A DNA stretch of 64,000 nucleotides, from contig BPJC01000003.1 of assembly GCA_026004415.1 (NCBI GenBank), positions 148,548 through 212,547 on the forward strand. The letters run 5' to 3'. The position numbers were made by a program, and so were the translations under genes. The notes under the pieces are model-generated. The model made no database searches. It had not been told where the DNA came from and saw only the letters and a program-made list of their open reading frames with translations. This document shows, piece by piece, positions 8,500-17,602 of this stretch (position 1 is its first letter; every line of letters begins with the position of its first letter). The stretch comes from Patescibacteria group bacterium. Lineage in GTDB: Bacteria > Patescibacteriota > Microgenomatia > UBA1406 > GWC2-37-13.

Positions 8500-11400
8500 A
8501 TGTTAAAAAAGTCAGTTTTGATAGCTTTATTGCTAGTTGTTGGAGTTTTAAATATAAAGGCTATATTAGCAGAATCTTTTTCTTCAAGTTCTGCAGGAAT
8601 AGAATCTACTTCCTCTGCAGAGTTTGTTGATGCCTATTCATCTGAAGATGGTTTTTCTAATAATGAGGCAATTATAATAGATTCTGATCAGACGAGCTTT
8701 TTGTCTACAAATAGTGCAGATTTAAACGAAAATGAAAAAGGAAATAAAGGTGTTAATGAAAATTCAGATTATTTAATTAACACTAATCTTGAGGTTTTAG
8801 ATCAGGATTCAAGACTTGTTGAGACTTTTTATTTAGATGATAATAATAATTTTTCAGCTGTTAGAAAGAATTTAATTTATGTTTTTCCTGTTTTCAAGAA
8901 AGATTTTTCTTCTGAAGAGGATATTGTTGTAAGAATTGGAAACATAACTAGTAGAGATAATCTAAGTATTTTTCTTGAACACTCTGGTGGAAAAAGAATA
9001 ATACCAAAGTATGAATTATTTCAAAAGAATAACTACTTCGTTGTTCGCATACAATCTAATCAGGATATTTTGCCCGGTGAGTATAGACTTGTTGTTTATG
9101 ACAAAGGTTCAAATAGTTCAGCGGAGACTGAGTTTTCTTGGGGGGTTTTAGCTTTAAACACTGATAGATATGTTTATATGCCAGGCGAAACAGTCAATAT
9201 AGGTATAGCTGTTTTAGATAAAACTGGAATGATGGTTTGTGATGCTGGTTTAGAATTATCGGTATCTAATGAAGAGTCTGGGTCTAGTTTTACTCTTTCT
9301 ACTTCTGATGGGTCAATTAAAGTAAATGAAGAGTGTTTAATTCATAATTATACTGAGAAACCAGATTATGAAACTAGTTTTACGCCTTCAGCAACTGGTA
9401 ATTATTTATTAAGATTAAAAGCAGAGACCAAAGATGGTCAATGGCAAATTGAGTCGCGGATTATAGTTGTTGATGATAGAGATTTTGATTTAGAAAGACA
9501 AGGTCCAACCAGAATCTATCCACCAAAATTTTATCCATATTACTTAAAGATTAAAACTAAATCAGGTTTTAGAGGCAAGGTCAGAGAATATCTGCCTGAG
9601 TCATTTTCAGTTATTAATATAAATCAATCAAATGTGGTAAATTATTCTCGTCAGTATGTTAAAGATTTAGAAGGTAGACAAACAGTTGATGGGTCTGTTA
9701 AAGAGTTTAATTTGCCTAATTTGGGCTTGCCTTTTTCAACAAACAATTTTGTTATTACTACTTATTTTGGTAGTCTTTATTCTTTATCAGATCTAAACAA
9801 TCTTTTAGATGTTTTTAAACTCAAAGGTCATGATGGAATAGACTTTAAATTAGAAAAAGGTGTAGAGATACTTTCTGTAGATGAAGGAAAAGTTTTAATT
9901 GCTGGAGAGTCAGACTATGGTCAGACTGTTGTTATTGAACATAGTTGGGGTAAAAGTTATTATGGACATTTATCTAATATCTCTGTTTCTGTTGGGACTG
10001 TAGTTAAAAAAGGAGATAAGATTGGTTTAGTTGGTTCCACAGGCATATCAACAGGCGTTCATCTGCATTTTTCTATAAAGCCGAATCAGTCTGATATTAA
10101 TAATGGTTTTGGAGGCAAGATTGATCCTCTGCCTTATTTACCACTTGTTAAGGCAGATAACCAAGTTTTTGCAGTTGAGAACAGATCAGAAAAGAAAGTT
10201 AGGGTTTTGGAATGGAGTTTAGATCTTGACTCAGGAGATGAGATCGTTTTGGGTTATATGTTTAAGTCTCCCAATATTTCACCTCAATTGTATAATCTGG
10301 GCCCTGTTGAGATTTATGATCTCGGTGACAATATTCTTTACTCTGAACAAAGAAGTTGGATGATAGCGGCTGATGCAGTAGGAGACTATGCTATTTATAG
10401 GGAATCTACAGGAGGAGAAGATATCTCAACTTCTGGAGTTGATTTGGATTGGGACACCTCTGTTTATGAAGGATCAGCTTTTTCCAAGCAATCAAATAAT
10501 ACTGACTTAAAATTAAATGAAACAGGTCATTATTTAGTTATTTATAATCTTGGTTTGTCTTCATCAGGTGGTTCAAATAGGTCAAGAGTAAGCTCAAAAC
10601 TTAAACTAAACACTAATTTTTTGCCATATGGTAGAGCTTCATGTTATATCAGGAGAACTCAAGGAGTTGATGAGTGTTATCTTGCTGGAGGAGCTATAAT
10701 TTATGCTAACTCAAACGATAATTTAAGGATCAATGCTGAAAGGGTTGATAATAATTCTGCAACAGTACAAAGAAATAGTAATGAGTCTGGTGTTTTTATT
10801 TTAAGATTAGATGACAGCTGGGATTATCTTAGGTCCTATGATTCCGCAGGCGGACAAAGTTTTGATTCTACAACATTTGCCACAGTTAGTTTTAATACAG
10901 ACGATGAGATAGATACTAATAGTTTTAGCAGATCAGGGGGAGATATAACTCTAAAACAAACTGGACATTATCTTGTTTTAACAAATGTTACTTTTAATAA
11001 TACCTCTGTTAATACAAGAAGAAGCAATGAGATAAGATTGACTCTTGGTGGGGCAGAGATTCCTGGCACGAGGACAACTGCCTATATCTTAAACGCTAAC
11101 AATACTCAGATTGAACCAGCTGTATATATGGGTATTATAGAAAACACGACTGCTAACTCTGTTTTGAAGGTTGAAGCCGCCTGTTCCTCAGAGAGTTGTG
11201 GGGGTGTCGAAACTGTTGCTAATGAAACTGCTATAACTATAGTTAAACTTCCAGATTCAGCAGATTATTTAAGAATTTATGAACAAAGCGGCGGTCAAAA
11301 TGTTGACGGTACTGATGATCCTATTTTGTGGGATACGAATCAGGAAGTAGACAGTAGTTTTTCTCACAGTACTAGTACTAATACTTCAAGAATTATTATA

Positions 11401-13788
11401 AACTCTTCTGGTAATTTTCTATTTTTATCAAGTTTTTATGTAGTTCGTCAGGATCAAACGAATGCTTTTAGATTATATCCTCATTGGAGTTGGCGGCTTA
11501 ATGGCAATAGCAAATATCAATATGGCTCTTTTGGTCAGTATAGTAGGGGTGATCAAAGTATACAGGGTGTTTTTACGGCCGGCAATAGTGGCGGGATAAT
11601 CGCACATAGTCTATCAGTTAATGATTATATTGAGTTGATCAATACAGATGAGTCAACTTCTACTGATTCTAATGCAGTTTTCTATGGTCAAAGATATGCT
11701 GTTCAGGGAGTTAGTTTAGATTCTTTGTTTCCTTCCAATCCTGAGATAAATCAAATTCATTACAGAATTAGAGATGATTCCACTGCTTTAAATACTTCTG
11801 GTGGCTGGTTGGCATTAGAAGATCAAAAAGCAGATGTGGCCTTATTAGAACCTTTTAGAATTAGAGTAGAAGTGGCAAATGAGGGTCAAGGTGCAGATAG
11901 TGTTTCTCGCCAGTATGAAATTCAATGGGCAGAAAAAGGAAGCGCAGTAAATTGTGCGTCTGTATCTTCGTGGTTTGGTGTTGAAGACTCAAGTTCTGAT
12001 GCTTTTTCAATGTATAATTCTTCCTATATTACTTCAGACGGACAAAGTATAACATCTGGGCTTTTGAGCAACTCTGAAGGGTATACTTTTGCAGGAGGTC
12101 AAGGTAGAGACATCTCAGATACAACATCTTCAATTAGTGCTCTTTCTGTAAATAATTACATAGAATTAGAGTTTTCTTTAGTTAGTACAAATTATGCTGT
12201 AATTGGAGAAAGCTACTGTTTTAGAGTTTACGACAAATTAAATAATGAACCCTTGCATTTTTATTTAAAATATCCTGAAATTAGAATCTCTGGAACCTCA
12301 ACCTTTTTAGATGGTTTGGAGTGGGGTTATATAAACAATGTTACTGATTCTGGTTGGACAACAATTAATTTTGTAGGTAAATATACTGATCCTATTTTTA
12401 TCTGTAGTGTGGTATATGCAAACAATATTGGTTTGGAATCAGACAGTGATGCAGATTCTGTTGTTTGCAGAGGAAATTCATTATCTGCTTCATCTGTGGA
12501 TATCCGTTTACAGAAGCCTGGAAGTAGTAGTTTAGCTTCTGGTGAAAAAGTCTTCTATTTAGTTGCAGAGAAAGGAGTTTATGATACTGGCGACATTAAG
12601 ATGGAGGCCTTTTCTTACACATCAACAGTAACAGATGGAGCAGGCTCTTGGGTAGGGCAACAGCAATCCTATAGTCAGGAGTATTCAAATCCTGTAGTAT
12701 TAGGACAGGTAATGAGTTTTAATGATACTAGGTGGTCGATGTTTTATTCGGCAGGAAGCGTTATTTCTAATCCTCCTTCTAGCTCTGTTTTATATACAGG
12801 TAAACATATTGGAGAGGATTCTCCTTTAAACAGGAGCAATGAAGAGGTCGGTGTTATTGTTGTTGAAGAATCATCTGGCAGTCTTAATAATATACCTTTT
12901 ATAGCTGAACTTCAATCTCGGAGTATAGATAGAATAGATGATTCTCCTCCTTCAAGTTATACTTTTTCTCAGTCTTTTTCATCAACGCCTCAGGTTGCAA
13001 TTATCTCTGTTGCTGGTATTTATGATAATGATGGTGCTGTGCCTTTGCTTTACGGAAGTTCTCCTTTATCAACAACATCTATAAATTTAGCTATTGCTGA
13101 AGATGAGATTAACGATGGTGAGATGACCGGTAATCAAGAATATGTGCCGTACCTTGTGTTTCAGTCTTCTGGCAGTTATAAAGGTTATGAGGTTGTTTTA
13201 GATCAGGATACCTTTAGATTTTATGAAAATACAGATGCCGTTAATCCTTCTACTGCAATTGCAAATGAAAACTCAAATATAACAGATATTGCTCCAGGAG
13301 ACATTTTAAGATTAAGGTTATCTTTGCAGGTTGGTAGAAGTGAGTTAAAAACAGCTAAATTAAAAATAAAACTACAATATGCTGAATCTGATGATTGTTC
13401 CACAGCAGTAAATTGGTTTGATGTTGGATCTATTGGGAGTAGCTCTGTTTGGCGGTTTTATGATAATCCTTCAGTTAGCAATGGAGCTACAATAACATCT
13501 TCTTTGTTAAATTCTCAGACGAATTCTTTACAGTCTTATCAAGAAGCAAATGCGTCTGTGTATAATCCTAACTCTGTTTCAAGAAAAAGTAGAGGAGAAT
13601 GGGATTTTGTTTTAGAGAATAATAGAGCTGAGTATGGCGCTAATTTTTGTTTCAGAGTAGTTGATGAGTTTGGTAATCCAATTAATTATTCAGTTTATCC
13701 TCAAGTCACAACTGTTGTTTCTGAAAAATATATGAAACATGGCAAATGGTTTAATGATTCAGGAGTTTTACAGCCTTATTCTTTTTAA
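8500..13788 (+). CDS. Giant secreted protein with LytM/M23 metallopeptidase domain
   Basis: 1762 aa, signal peptide at 1-24. Residues about 425-545 are an M23 (LytM) zinc endopeptidase domain with its metal and catalytic set intact: His444 and Asp448 (GHDGID), His490 (YYGHLS) and His521/His523 (HLH). Enzymes of this family cut peptidoglycan cross-links. Upstream (about 100-330) are Ig-like modules. Downstream are more than 1200 residues of beta-sandwich repeats, including three related blocks that open with Y(L/A)R or YAI then YxxxGG (near 630, 775 and 925). The length is far beyond ordinary M23 proteins. Likely roles are wall remodelling, or attack on a host or neighbour wall during attachment; the second is speculation. 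Confidence 0.8.
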   Translation: MLKKSVLIALLLVVGVLNIKAILAESFSSSSAGIESTSSAEFVDAYSSEDGFSNNEAIIIDSDQTSFLSTNSADLNENEKGNKGVNENSDYLINTNLEVLDQDSRLVETFYLDDNNNFSAVRKNLIYVFPVFKKDFSSEEDIVVRIGNITSRDNLSIFLEHSGGKRIIPKYELFQKNNYFVVRIQSNQDILPGEYRLVVYDKGSNSSAETEFSWGVLALNTDRYVYMPGETVNIGIAVLDKTGMMVCDAGLELSVSNEESGSSFTLSTSDGSIKVNEECLIHNYTEKPDYETSFTPSATGNYLLRLKAETKDGQWQIESRIIVVDDRDFDLERQGPTRIYPPKFYPYYLKIKTKSGFRGKVREYLPESFSVININQSNVVNYSRQYVKDLEGRQTVDGSVKEFNLPNLGLPFSTNNFVITTYFGSLYSLSDLNNLLDVFKLKGHDGIDFKLEKGVEILSVDEGKVLIAGESDYGQTVVIEHSWGKSYYGHLSNISVSVGTVVKKGDKIGLVGSTGISTGVHLHFSIKPNQSDINNGFGGKIDPLPYLPLVKADNQVFAVENRSEKKVRVLEWSLDLDSGDEIVLGYMFKSPNISPQLYNLGPVEIYDLGDNILYSEQRSWMIAADAVGDYAIYRESTGGEDISTSGVDLDWDTSVYEGSAFSKQSNNTDLKLNETGHYLVIYNLGLSSSGGSNRSRVSSKLKLNTNFLPYGRASCYIRRTQGVDECYLAGGAIIYANSNDNLRINAERVDNNSATVQRNSNESGVFILRLDDSWDYLRSYDSAGGQSFDSTTFATVSFNTDDEIDTNSFSRSGGDITLKQTGHYLVLTNVTFNNTSVNTRRSNEIRLTLGGAEIPGTRTTAYILNANNTQIEPAVYMGIIENTTANSVLKVEAACSSESCGGVETVANETAITIVKLPDSADYLRIYEQSGGQNVDGTDDPILWDTNQEVDSSFSHSTSTNTSRIIINSSGNFLFLSSFYVVRQDQTNAFRLYPHWSWRLNGNSKYQYGSFGQYSRGDQSIQGVFTAGNSGGIIAHSLSVNDYIELINTDESTSTDSNAVFYGQRYAVQGVSLDSLFPSNPEINQIHYRIRDDSTALNTSGGWLALEDQKADVALLEPFRIRVEVANEGQGADSVSRQYEIQWAEKGSAVNCASVSSWFGVEDSSSDAFSMYNSSYITSDGQSITSGLLSNSEGYTFAGGQGRDISDTTSSISALSVNNYIELEFSLVSTNYAVIGESYCFRVYDKLNNEPLHFYLKYPEIRISGTSTFLDGLEWGYINNVTDSGWTTINFVGKYTDPIFICSVVYANNIGLESDSDADSVVCRGNSLSASSVDIRLQKPGSSSLASGEKVFYLVAEKGVYDTGDIKMEAFSYTSTVTDGAGSWVGQQQSYSQEYSNPVVLGQVMSFNDTRWSMFYSAGSVISNPPSSSVLYTGKHIGEDSPLNRSNEEVGVIVVEESSGSLNNIPFIAELQSRSIDRIDDSPPSSYTFSQSFSSTPQVAIISVAGIYDNDGAVPLLYGSSPLSTTSINLAIAEDEINDGEMTGNQEYVPYLVFQSSGSYKGYEVVLDQDTFRFYENTDAVNPSTAIANENSNITDIAPGDILRLRLSLQVGRSELKTAKLKIKLQYAESDDCSTAVNWFDVGSIGSSSVWRFYDNPSVSNGATITSSLLNSQTNSLQSYQEANASVYNPNSVSRKSRGEWDFVLENNRAEYGANFCFRVVDEFGNPINYSVYPQVTTVVSEKYMKHGKWFNDSGVLQPYSF

Positions 13789-13838
13789 GTCTTTACATTT
13801 ATTTTTTTTCTGATTTAATTTAATTAGTTAGAAAAAAT

Positions 13839-14651
13839 ATGTTTTTAAAATTAAAAACAAAAAAAAGCAGAGGAAGGCCCCGAAAAAAAAGTAATATTTT
13901 TAAAAAAATATCTGAGTTAAATATAAAAGCAGTATTTGTTATTTTTTTAATATTTATCTTATTTGTTTTATCTTACTTTTTATATAATCGCTTTTTTAAA
14001 TTTAATTTTGGTAAATCTAAAGAAGAGATTTTATTAAATAATTTAAAACAGCATATTATTCTCAATGATAACGAAGTTCCTACAATAGCTACAGTTACAG
14101 ACGAGGCAAAACTCAAAAATCAAGAGTTTTTTAAAATGGCAAAGAACGGAGATGTTGTTTTTATTTTTACAGAGTCTAGAAAGGCAATTTTGTATAGACC
14201 TTCTATTGATAAAATAATTGAGGTTGCTCCAGTAAGAAGTGTTCAGGAAGAGTCAAACTCCGATAAGAATGCTAATATAGTAAAACCGCAATCACAACAG
14301 ACAGAGCAATTAACAAATAATAACAATACTACAGATCTTGAAAAGCAGTCAGAACCCAATCTGGCTAAATTGATATTATTAAATGGAACACAGACTGTTG
14401 GAGTAACAAATCAGGTTGAAGAAAAATTAGGCAGTTTTTTTAACGACAGTTATTTTAAAGTTGTAAGTAAAGACTTTGCACAGTACAGAGATTATAAAAA
14501 TACTGTTGTTGTATTATTAAATCCCAGCTTTGAAGATTATGCTAAAAAGATTGCTCAAGTATTATCCGCTGATTTAACAAATACAATGCCTGAGTTTGAA
14601 ACTGCATCTTTATCTGCAGATATTGTGGTGATTGTTGGGGCTTCACAATAA
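13839..14651 (+). CDS. Membrane protein with C-terminal LytR_C domain
   Basis: 270 aa. A strongly basic N-terminus (KKSRGRPRKKS) precedes one transmembrane helix (about 31-50), so the bulk is outside. After an Asn/Gln-rich linker (about 145-175) the C-terminus matches the LytR_C domain: ILLNGTQTVGVTNQVEEKL, then NTVVVLL, then ADIVVIVG. This domain usually follows LCP phosphotransferases that attach polymers to the wall, but no LCP catalytic domain is present here. It ends the surface region and probably acts at the cell wall. Confidence 0.65.
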   Translation: MFLKLKTKKSRGRPRKKSNIFKKISELNIKAVFVIFLIFILFVLSYFLYNRFFKFNFGKSKEEILLNNLKQHIILNDNEVPTIATVTDEAKLKNQEFFKMAKNGDVVFIFTESRKAILYRPSIDKIIEVAPVRSVQEESNSDKNANIVKPQSQQTEQLTNNNNTTDLEKQSEPNLAKLILLNGTQTVGVTNQVEEKLGSFFNDSYFKVVSKDFAQYRDYKNTVVVLLNPSFEDYAKKIAQVLSADLTNTMPEFETASLSADIVVIVGASQ

Positions 14652-15011
14652 TTTTTTGTTTCTTTCTTTTTTAGTGCTCTGAATTTTATGTAAAAAAGAT
14701 AATTAATTTAAATTTTATAGACCTATTTTAGGGCTCTGTAGAGGTTTTTTAAAAATAAGTTTACAAAATTTAGTATTTGTCCACGAAATAAATTTATAAA
14801 TAACTTTATTTTATAAAGGTATTTTTAAACGAAAATATTTGTTTAATTTTTTTATTTTGTAAAGTCTTTGGTTATGATGTTTCTGGGTATTTTCAAATTT
14901 TGAATTTTAGTAAATTTTTTATATAAAAGTTATAGTTTAGCCAGTAGAAAGTTTATTTTGTTCAAATATTTTTTTAATGATTGGTTTTTTACAACAATTA
15001 TTTTTTGATTT
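14652..15011 (+). other. Gene-free convergent spacer
   Basis: 360 nt of very AT-rich sequence between the convergent LytR_C gene and tyrA-pheA. I see no convincing open frame, RNA gene or T-tailed stable hairpin. A short CTCT/AGAG dyad followed by a T run near 14733-14752 could be a weak terminator, but the stem is too small to call. Confidence 0.4.
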
Positions 15012-16355
15012 TTACCTGTTCAATTTTACTAGAAAAAAATAAGTGAGGTTGTTTTTTGCATCTTGCAGATTTGAGTCAACTATTTTTAGATTGTAAAGGT
15101 TGGCTAGTCTTTTAGGACCCAATATTGCATAATCCTTTGGAAGTTTGTCTTGACTTAGAGCCTTAGCGCATGCGGCTGTATCTATTAAATCCCCTTTGCC
15201 GGATATAGTTTTAAGGTGAGGGTACTTTTTTGATAAGTTTCCTTTGCATTGTTTAATGACTTGTGGATGTGCGATTATAGTTGTTATGGAATTTAAGTTG
15301 ATATCTTTTCTTATCATCAAAAAATGTCTTATCTCAATAGGAAACTCTCCAACAATTTTTACTTTGTATTTTGCCAAAGCTCTAGCAGATTCCCATACAA
15401 TACCTCCCAAACTATTATGAACTGCAAAAAGGCCGTAATCTATATCACCTTTATGTAATGTTTTAAGAACTTTTTCAGTAGTGTATAAATATTTTATTTT
15501 ATATTTTTTAATCTTATTTTTTTTGATATGCGATAGCACTGCTTCTTCATTGAAACTTCCTTTTCCTCCTTGTATGCCAAAAACAGTATATTGTTTGGAA
15601 ACTTTTTTTGGCAGTAGTTGGTTATATAGTTGGTCATAAGCCTTACCTATTTCTATTCTGACTTTTTTGGTATAAGGATTTAGCGTTTGTAAATCATAAA
15701 ACAGTTCCCAACTATCGTTGCAAACCTGTTGCATAATCTCTGAGAGTTTTTTGGCTCCAAGAGTATCTATTTTTGTAGCCGTAAAATTAATTTTTTGTAA
15801 AAGTCTTCCAATAAAATGGGTAATTCCTTGTGATTTAGCCGCGAGGTAATCGTGTTCTTCGGGTGGTATTTCAATAATCTGACAGCCTTTCTTAGAAAAA
15901 AAACTTTTCCAAAAATCATAACTCTTTCCTTTTTTTAGAGGGTACATTACCAGTTTTGTTTGAGATAATCCAAATTTCGCTGAGTCTGGTCCAAACATTG
16001 GGTGAGTCAGTATAATCTCGTTTTTTCTTTTATTAAATTCTTGTTTTAAAATTTTTGCTGGATAGGTTTTGACTGATAATACATCGATTAGTATATGATC
16101 TTCATTGATATATTTTTTATGATTCTTTAGAACTTGTTCAAACTTTCTTATAGGAACAGCAAAGAAGATTGTTTTTGAATTATTATAAAAATCTTTTGGT
16201 TTTGTAAAAATAGTTAGATTGTTATCTTTTGGTGTAATTGTTGTTTTGTGTTGTAAGATGTTGATCTTAAAATCTGGGCTTAAGATCTGAGCAAGAAGCT
16301 GTCCGAATCTCCCAAAACCAATAATACCAATTGGTTGGTAATTTGAATTATTCAT
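15012..16355 (-). CDS. Bifunctional prephenate dehydrogenase-prephenate dehydratase (TyrA-PheA fusion)
   Basis: 447 aa. Residues 1 to about 250 are a TyrA-type dehydrogenase: a Rossmann GFGRFG at 13-18, the HPMFGP motif at 118-123 (catalytic His118) and a second conserved-type His180. Residues about 257-447 are a prephenate dehydratase domain: GGKGSFNEEA near 263-272, NSLGGIV at 314-320, DTAACAKAL near 392-400 and the C-terminal NLTYF at 436-440. It would convert prephenate to both 4-hydroxyphenylpyruvate and phenylpyruvate. There is neither a chorismate mutase nor an ACT domain. The usual dehydratase Thr-Arg-Phe reads Thr438-Tyr-Phe here, so dehydratase activity should be tested rather than assumed. 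Confidence 0.85.
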   Translation of the reverse strand: MNNSNYQPIGIIGFGRFGQLLAQILSPDFKINILQHKTTITPKDNNLTIFTKPKDFYNNSKTIFFAVPIRKFEQVLKNHKKYINEDHILIDVLSVKTYPAKILKQEFNKRKNEIILTHPMFGPDSAKFGLSQTKLVMYPLKKGKSYDFWKSFFSKKGCQIIEIPPEEHDYLAAKSQGITHFIGRLLQKINFTATKIDTLGAKKLSEIMQQVCNDSWELFYDLQTLNPYTKKVRIEIGKAYDQLYNQLLPKKVSKQYTVFGIQGGKGSFNEEAVLSHIKKNKIKKYKIKYLYTTEKVLKTLHKGDIDYGLFAVHNSLGGIVWESARALAKYKVKIVGEFPIEIRHFLMIRKDINLNSITTIIAHPQVIKQCKGNLSKKYPHLKTISGKGDLIDTAACAKALSQDKLPKDYAILGPKRLANLYNLKIVDSNLQDAKNNLTYFFLVKLNR

Positions 16356-16361
16356 AATTTT

Positions 16362-16790
16362 TCAGAAGTAAAACTCTTCGATCTGCAATATTAGATAATA
16401 GAAAGCAATAAATATAATTATGGGTATTAGCATTCCTATAAAATCAAACGAAACAAAAGCAATCAGGATTTCTTTAATCATAAATATAATACCTGTGTTT
16501 ATAAGCGCAGTTAAGCCTTGTTGTTTTTTTTGTTTTAAGTTGTTAAGGTTTTTTATTAAGATAACTAAGATCAAGATCATAGAAGAAAAGTCTATAAAGT
16601 TGATACTCCAATTATTATAAATTCTAAAGCGGTTTGTAAATATTAGATAATATACAGTATAGATGCAGAAAGCAATTACAAGATAGTATAGATATTCTGA
16701 AATTAATTTTTTGTATTCATAAGATAAAGGAGGCAGTTTAACAAGATAATTTTTTATTTGAGTTTTAAATTTTTCTATAAAATCCAACAT
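16362..16790 (-). CDS. Small integral membrane protein, unknown function
   Basis: 142 aa with four predicted membrane helices (about 34-52, 63-80, 92-110 and 115-137) after a basic cytoplasmic N-terminus. The helical layout is somewhat like PsiE-type proteins, but no diagnostic motif is visible. The start lies 7 nt after the 3' end of tRNA-Phe and the stop 6 nt before tyrA-pheA, so tRNAs, this gene and tyrA-pheA may share a transcript. Confidence 0.6.
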   Translation of the reverse strand: MLDFIEKFKTQIKNYLVKLPPLSYEYKKLISEYLYYLVIAFCIYTVYYLIFTNRFRIYNNWSINFIDFSSMILILVILIKNLNNLKQKKQQGLTALINTGIIFMIKEILIAFVSFDFIGMLIPIIIFIAFYYLILQIEEFYF

Positions 16791-16797
16791 TGATCTG

Positions 16798-16870
16798 TGC
16801 CAGGGATCGGAGTCGAACCGATATCCCAGGTTTTTCAGACCTGTGCCGTGACCACCTTGGCTACCCTGGC
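16798..16870 (-). tRNA. tRNA-Phe (GAA)
   Basis: 73 nt including the discriminator A. Acceptor GCCAGGG pairs with CCCTGGC; anticodon stem CAGGT/ACCTG encloses loop CTGAAAA, giving anticodon GAA; the T stem ATCGG/CCGAT has loop TTCGACT. CCA is not encoded (the next bases read CA). It sits just upstream of the operon containing the phenylalanine-pathway gene. Confidence 0.93.
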
Positions 16871-16882
16871 TGGGTTAATATG

Positions 16883-16953
16883 CTGCGGGGCTAGGATTCG
16901 AACCTAGACAAACTGCTCCAAAGGCAGTTGTGCTACCATTACACCACCCCGCA
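16883..16953 (-). tRNA. tRNA-Gln (TTG)
   Basis: 71 nt. Acceptor TGCGGGG/CCCCGCA with discriminator G; anticodon stem ACTGC/GCAGT around loop CTTTGGA, anticodon TTG; T arm CTAGG TTCGAAT CCTAG. CCA is not encoded. It lies 12 nt upstream of tRNA-Phe and is probably cotranscribed with it. Confidence 0.93.
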
Positions 16954-17034
16954 TAAAGATAATAAGTATTTTAACATAAATTTTTTTACAAAATTACAAA
17001 AAAATATCTGCTATACTATTATATTTATATATTT

Positions 17035-17535
17035 ATGTTTGATTCAAATTTAGTTACTCTTGCTGTTGTTGGTTATTTAGTCAAAAAAGATGAAGTTTTT
17101 TTAGGTATTCGTAAAAAGGTTTCTTTAGGATTAGGTAAAAATCTTATCTCTGGTATAGGTGGTAAGCTGGAACAGTGTTCTAATGGATTGATGTAAAAAC
17201 CCGATTTAGCTTTAGTCAGGGAGTTTCAAGAAAAAGTAAAAGTGCTTCCGACAAAGTTTGAACAAAAAGCAGTTCTTAATTTTATATATCCATATAAAAA
17301 AGAATGGAGTCAAAAAGTTTTTGCTTATGTTATTTATGACTGGATTGGGGATCCTATTGAAACAGATGTTATTAGACCAGTTAAGTATAAGATATCTAAG
17401 ATCCCTTTATTGCAGATGTGGCCTGATGATAAATATTGGTTATTAGATGTTTTATTAGGTAAAAGTCTTGAGGGAAGATTTATATATGGTAGAGATAATA
17501 AAACAGTAGTTAAGGTTGATTTAAAAATACAATAA
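17035..17535 (+). pseudogene. NUDIX hydrolase, interrupted by an in-frame TAA
   Basis: The frame from ATG 17035 reads an MTH1/MutT-like start (LVTLAVVGYLVKKDEVFLGIRKK, then ISGIGGKLE) and stops at TAA 17194-17196. The same frame continues through LVREFQEKVKV to a natural stop at 17533-17535. The stop falls inside the NUDIX box between GGKLE and REFQEK. The box also carries a five-residue insertion and REFQEK has lost one canonical Glu. Such enzymes hydrolyse damaged or surplus nucleotides. A downstream ATG/GTG start would lack half the box, so the locus is most likely dead. It lies directly before a 5'-eroded thyX-like gene. Confidence 0.75.
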
Positions 17536-17602
17536 ATATTTTTGGTAATGAGGTTAGTTTATTAGTGAGTAAATAATGTAAGAGTTTTTATATTTAATTT
17601 AA

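Noticed and set aside
17194..17196. TAA as a recoded sense codon in this lineage
   Set aside because: TAA ends most genes in the window at sensible places, and only TGA is known to be reassigned in some candidate phyla; TGA is also a true stop here.
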